Assembly (NCBI GenBank): GCA_032718475.1
Contig: JAUCBJ010006479.1
Span: forward strand, 1 to 28,179
Direction of reading: 5' to 3'
Origin: Nemertoderma westbladi
Taxonomy: Eukaryota; Xenacoelomorpha; Nemertodermatida; Nemertodermatidae
Length of the DNA: 28,179 nucleotides
In this document: in pieces, positions 27,467-28,179 of the stretch
How the letters are laid out: every line of letters starts with the position of its first letter
How positions within the stretch are numbered: the first letter of the stretch is position 1
Position numbers and translations under genes: made by a program
Notes under the pieces: model-generated
Database searches by the model: none
What the model saw: only the letters and a program-made list of their open reading frames with translations
What the model was told of the DNA's origin: nothing

Positions 27467-28179
27467 ATAATGATTATTTTTTTCAGTTAAAATTAATATT
27501 TATAATTTTTTAAAATCAATTATTGTGTTTCAATTATTTTAGTTAAGTGCCTTACGTATATTTTACGAAATTAGTGTAACAAATACGATATGTTAGTGTA
27601 ATCTACCAATTTATATATTATTACATAAATTATTTTATTTATAAATTCCCGAGGTATATAAGATATGAATATACTAGAAACCAGTATGGACGTTCGCGTT
27701 TGTGAACCCCGGGTCATACTATACGAATATCGAGGAGAAAGTGGCAGCAATGGGGAAGGGGTGGTGACCAAAGGAAAAAAACAGCTCAAAAGGGGAAAGG
27801 GGACAAATAAAAAGGGACATTAGTTTATTGTTTTTGTTAGAATCTGTGTCTCTGTAACCTGTTCTTTTCCCACAATAGAAAAGGTAAAAAATAAACTAAA
27901 ATAATTTTTTTGGTGAAACTATCTCAGATCTGGAATTCCTCATCAGCCTTAACTAACAGTTCATCAGCTCATTTAGTGGAAGTATATATTTGGAGTTAGT
28001 GGAGACTGGTATTATATCTATTTTAAATTCACAATTGAACGAACACTCGTAATATTATATGACTTTAGCGATGAATCAACTTCGAGTTGAAGCAGTTACA
28101 GTAAAGTAATAACCTGATTTCTGGCGCATTCGAACTACAATGGTCGATATATTTGTAGTGGATATATGTGGTATGTGGT
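27467..28179. other. MFS 3' flank, no gene
   Basis: AT-rich with a purine-rich patch (AGGGGAAAGGGGAC, near 27789-27802). No gene or known repeat is seen to the end of the window. Confidence 0.5.
27806..27811 (+). terminator. candidate poly(A) signal for MFS gene
   Basis: First AATAAA downstream of the stop, about 340 bp after it; a second lies at 27890-27895. Either could serve. Confidence 0.35.

Noticed and set aside
1-28179. tRNA or rRNA genes
   Set aside because: No B-box-like GGTTCGANNCC with a matching cloverleaf and no rRNA core sequence were found by eye.

Overview
The window looks like nuclear DNA from an animal, probably a marine invertebrate. Three intact protein genes belong to metazoan families: a CCP1/AGTPBP1-type tubulin deglutamylase, Aven, and an oxalate/formate-antiporter-like MFS transporter. 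They sit in AT-rich DNA packed with minisatellites, foldback elements and LINE remnants. The hexamer AGGCCT is over-represented by eye, which would fit an ambulacrarian such as an echinoderm, but this is only a guess and I cannot name a species.

Layout from left to right: a 15-bp AGGCCTAGTGAATAC minisatellite (914-1694); a long inverted repeat and a dispersed repeat (1793-2360); a PIF/Harbinger-like TIR element with a doubled left end (2377-3401); a second 15-bp minisatellite (3801-4190); a 457-bp MITE (4434-4890); a gene-poor stretch; the 1223-codon CCP1 gene on the minus strand (6942-10613); a broken single-pass membrane-protein ORF (11236-11686); decayed palindrome-rich DNA; a 3.04-kb TIR element filled by a CACGTG tandem array and a 73-bp array (13705-16745); a LINE tail split by a 793-bp foldback element with clean target duplication (18241-19290); a LINE reverse-transcriptase scrap (20690-20832); a 957-bp almost complete foldback element (21953-22909); Aven on the minus strand (23130-24089); and the MFS gene on the plus strand (26006-27466).

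The most striking signal is non-coding. Two TIR elements with different ends and different target-site duplications carry the same internal module. It holds three copies of the 12-bp palindrome TGTTCTAGAACA (or a near variant) in a fixed arrangement: two are exactly 21 bp apart with a 9-bp A/T spacer, and the third is about 39-42 bp away. I count six such modules, four in one element and two in the other, each beside a CTAGTTTTTGTTAC-like box. The palindrome contains TTCTAGAA, which fits the inverted heat-shock element pattern TTCnnGAA. It could equally be a transposase-binding array.

The three genes share no obvious pathway and each has its own promoter side. All three are single uninterrupted ORFs with an in-frame stop just upstream of the ATG. 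For CCP1, whose animal orthologues usually have many introns, this is unusual. All counts and alignments were made by eye.
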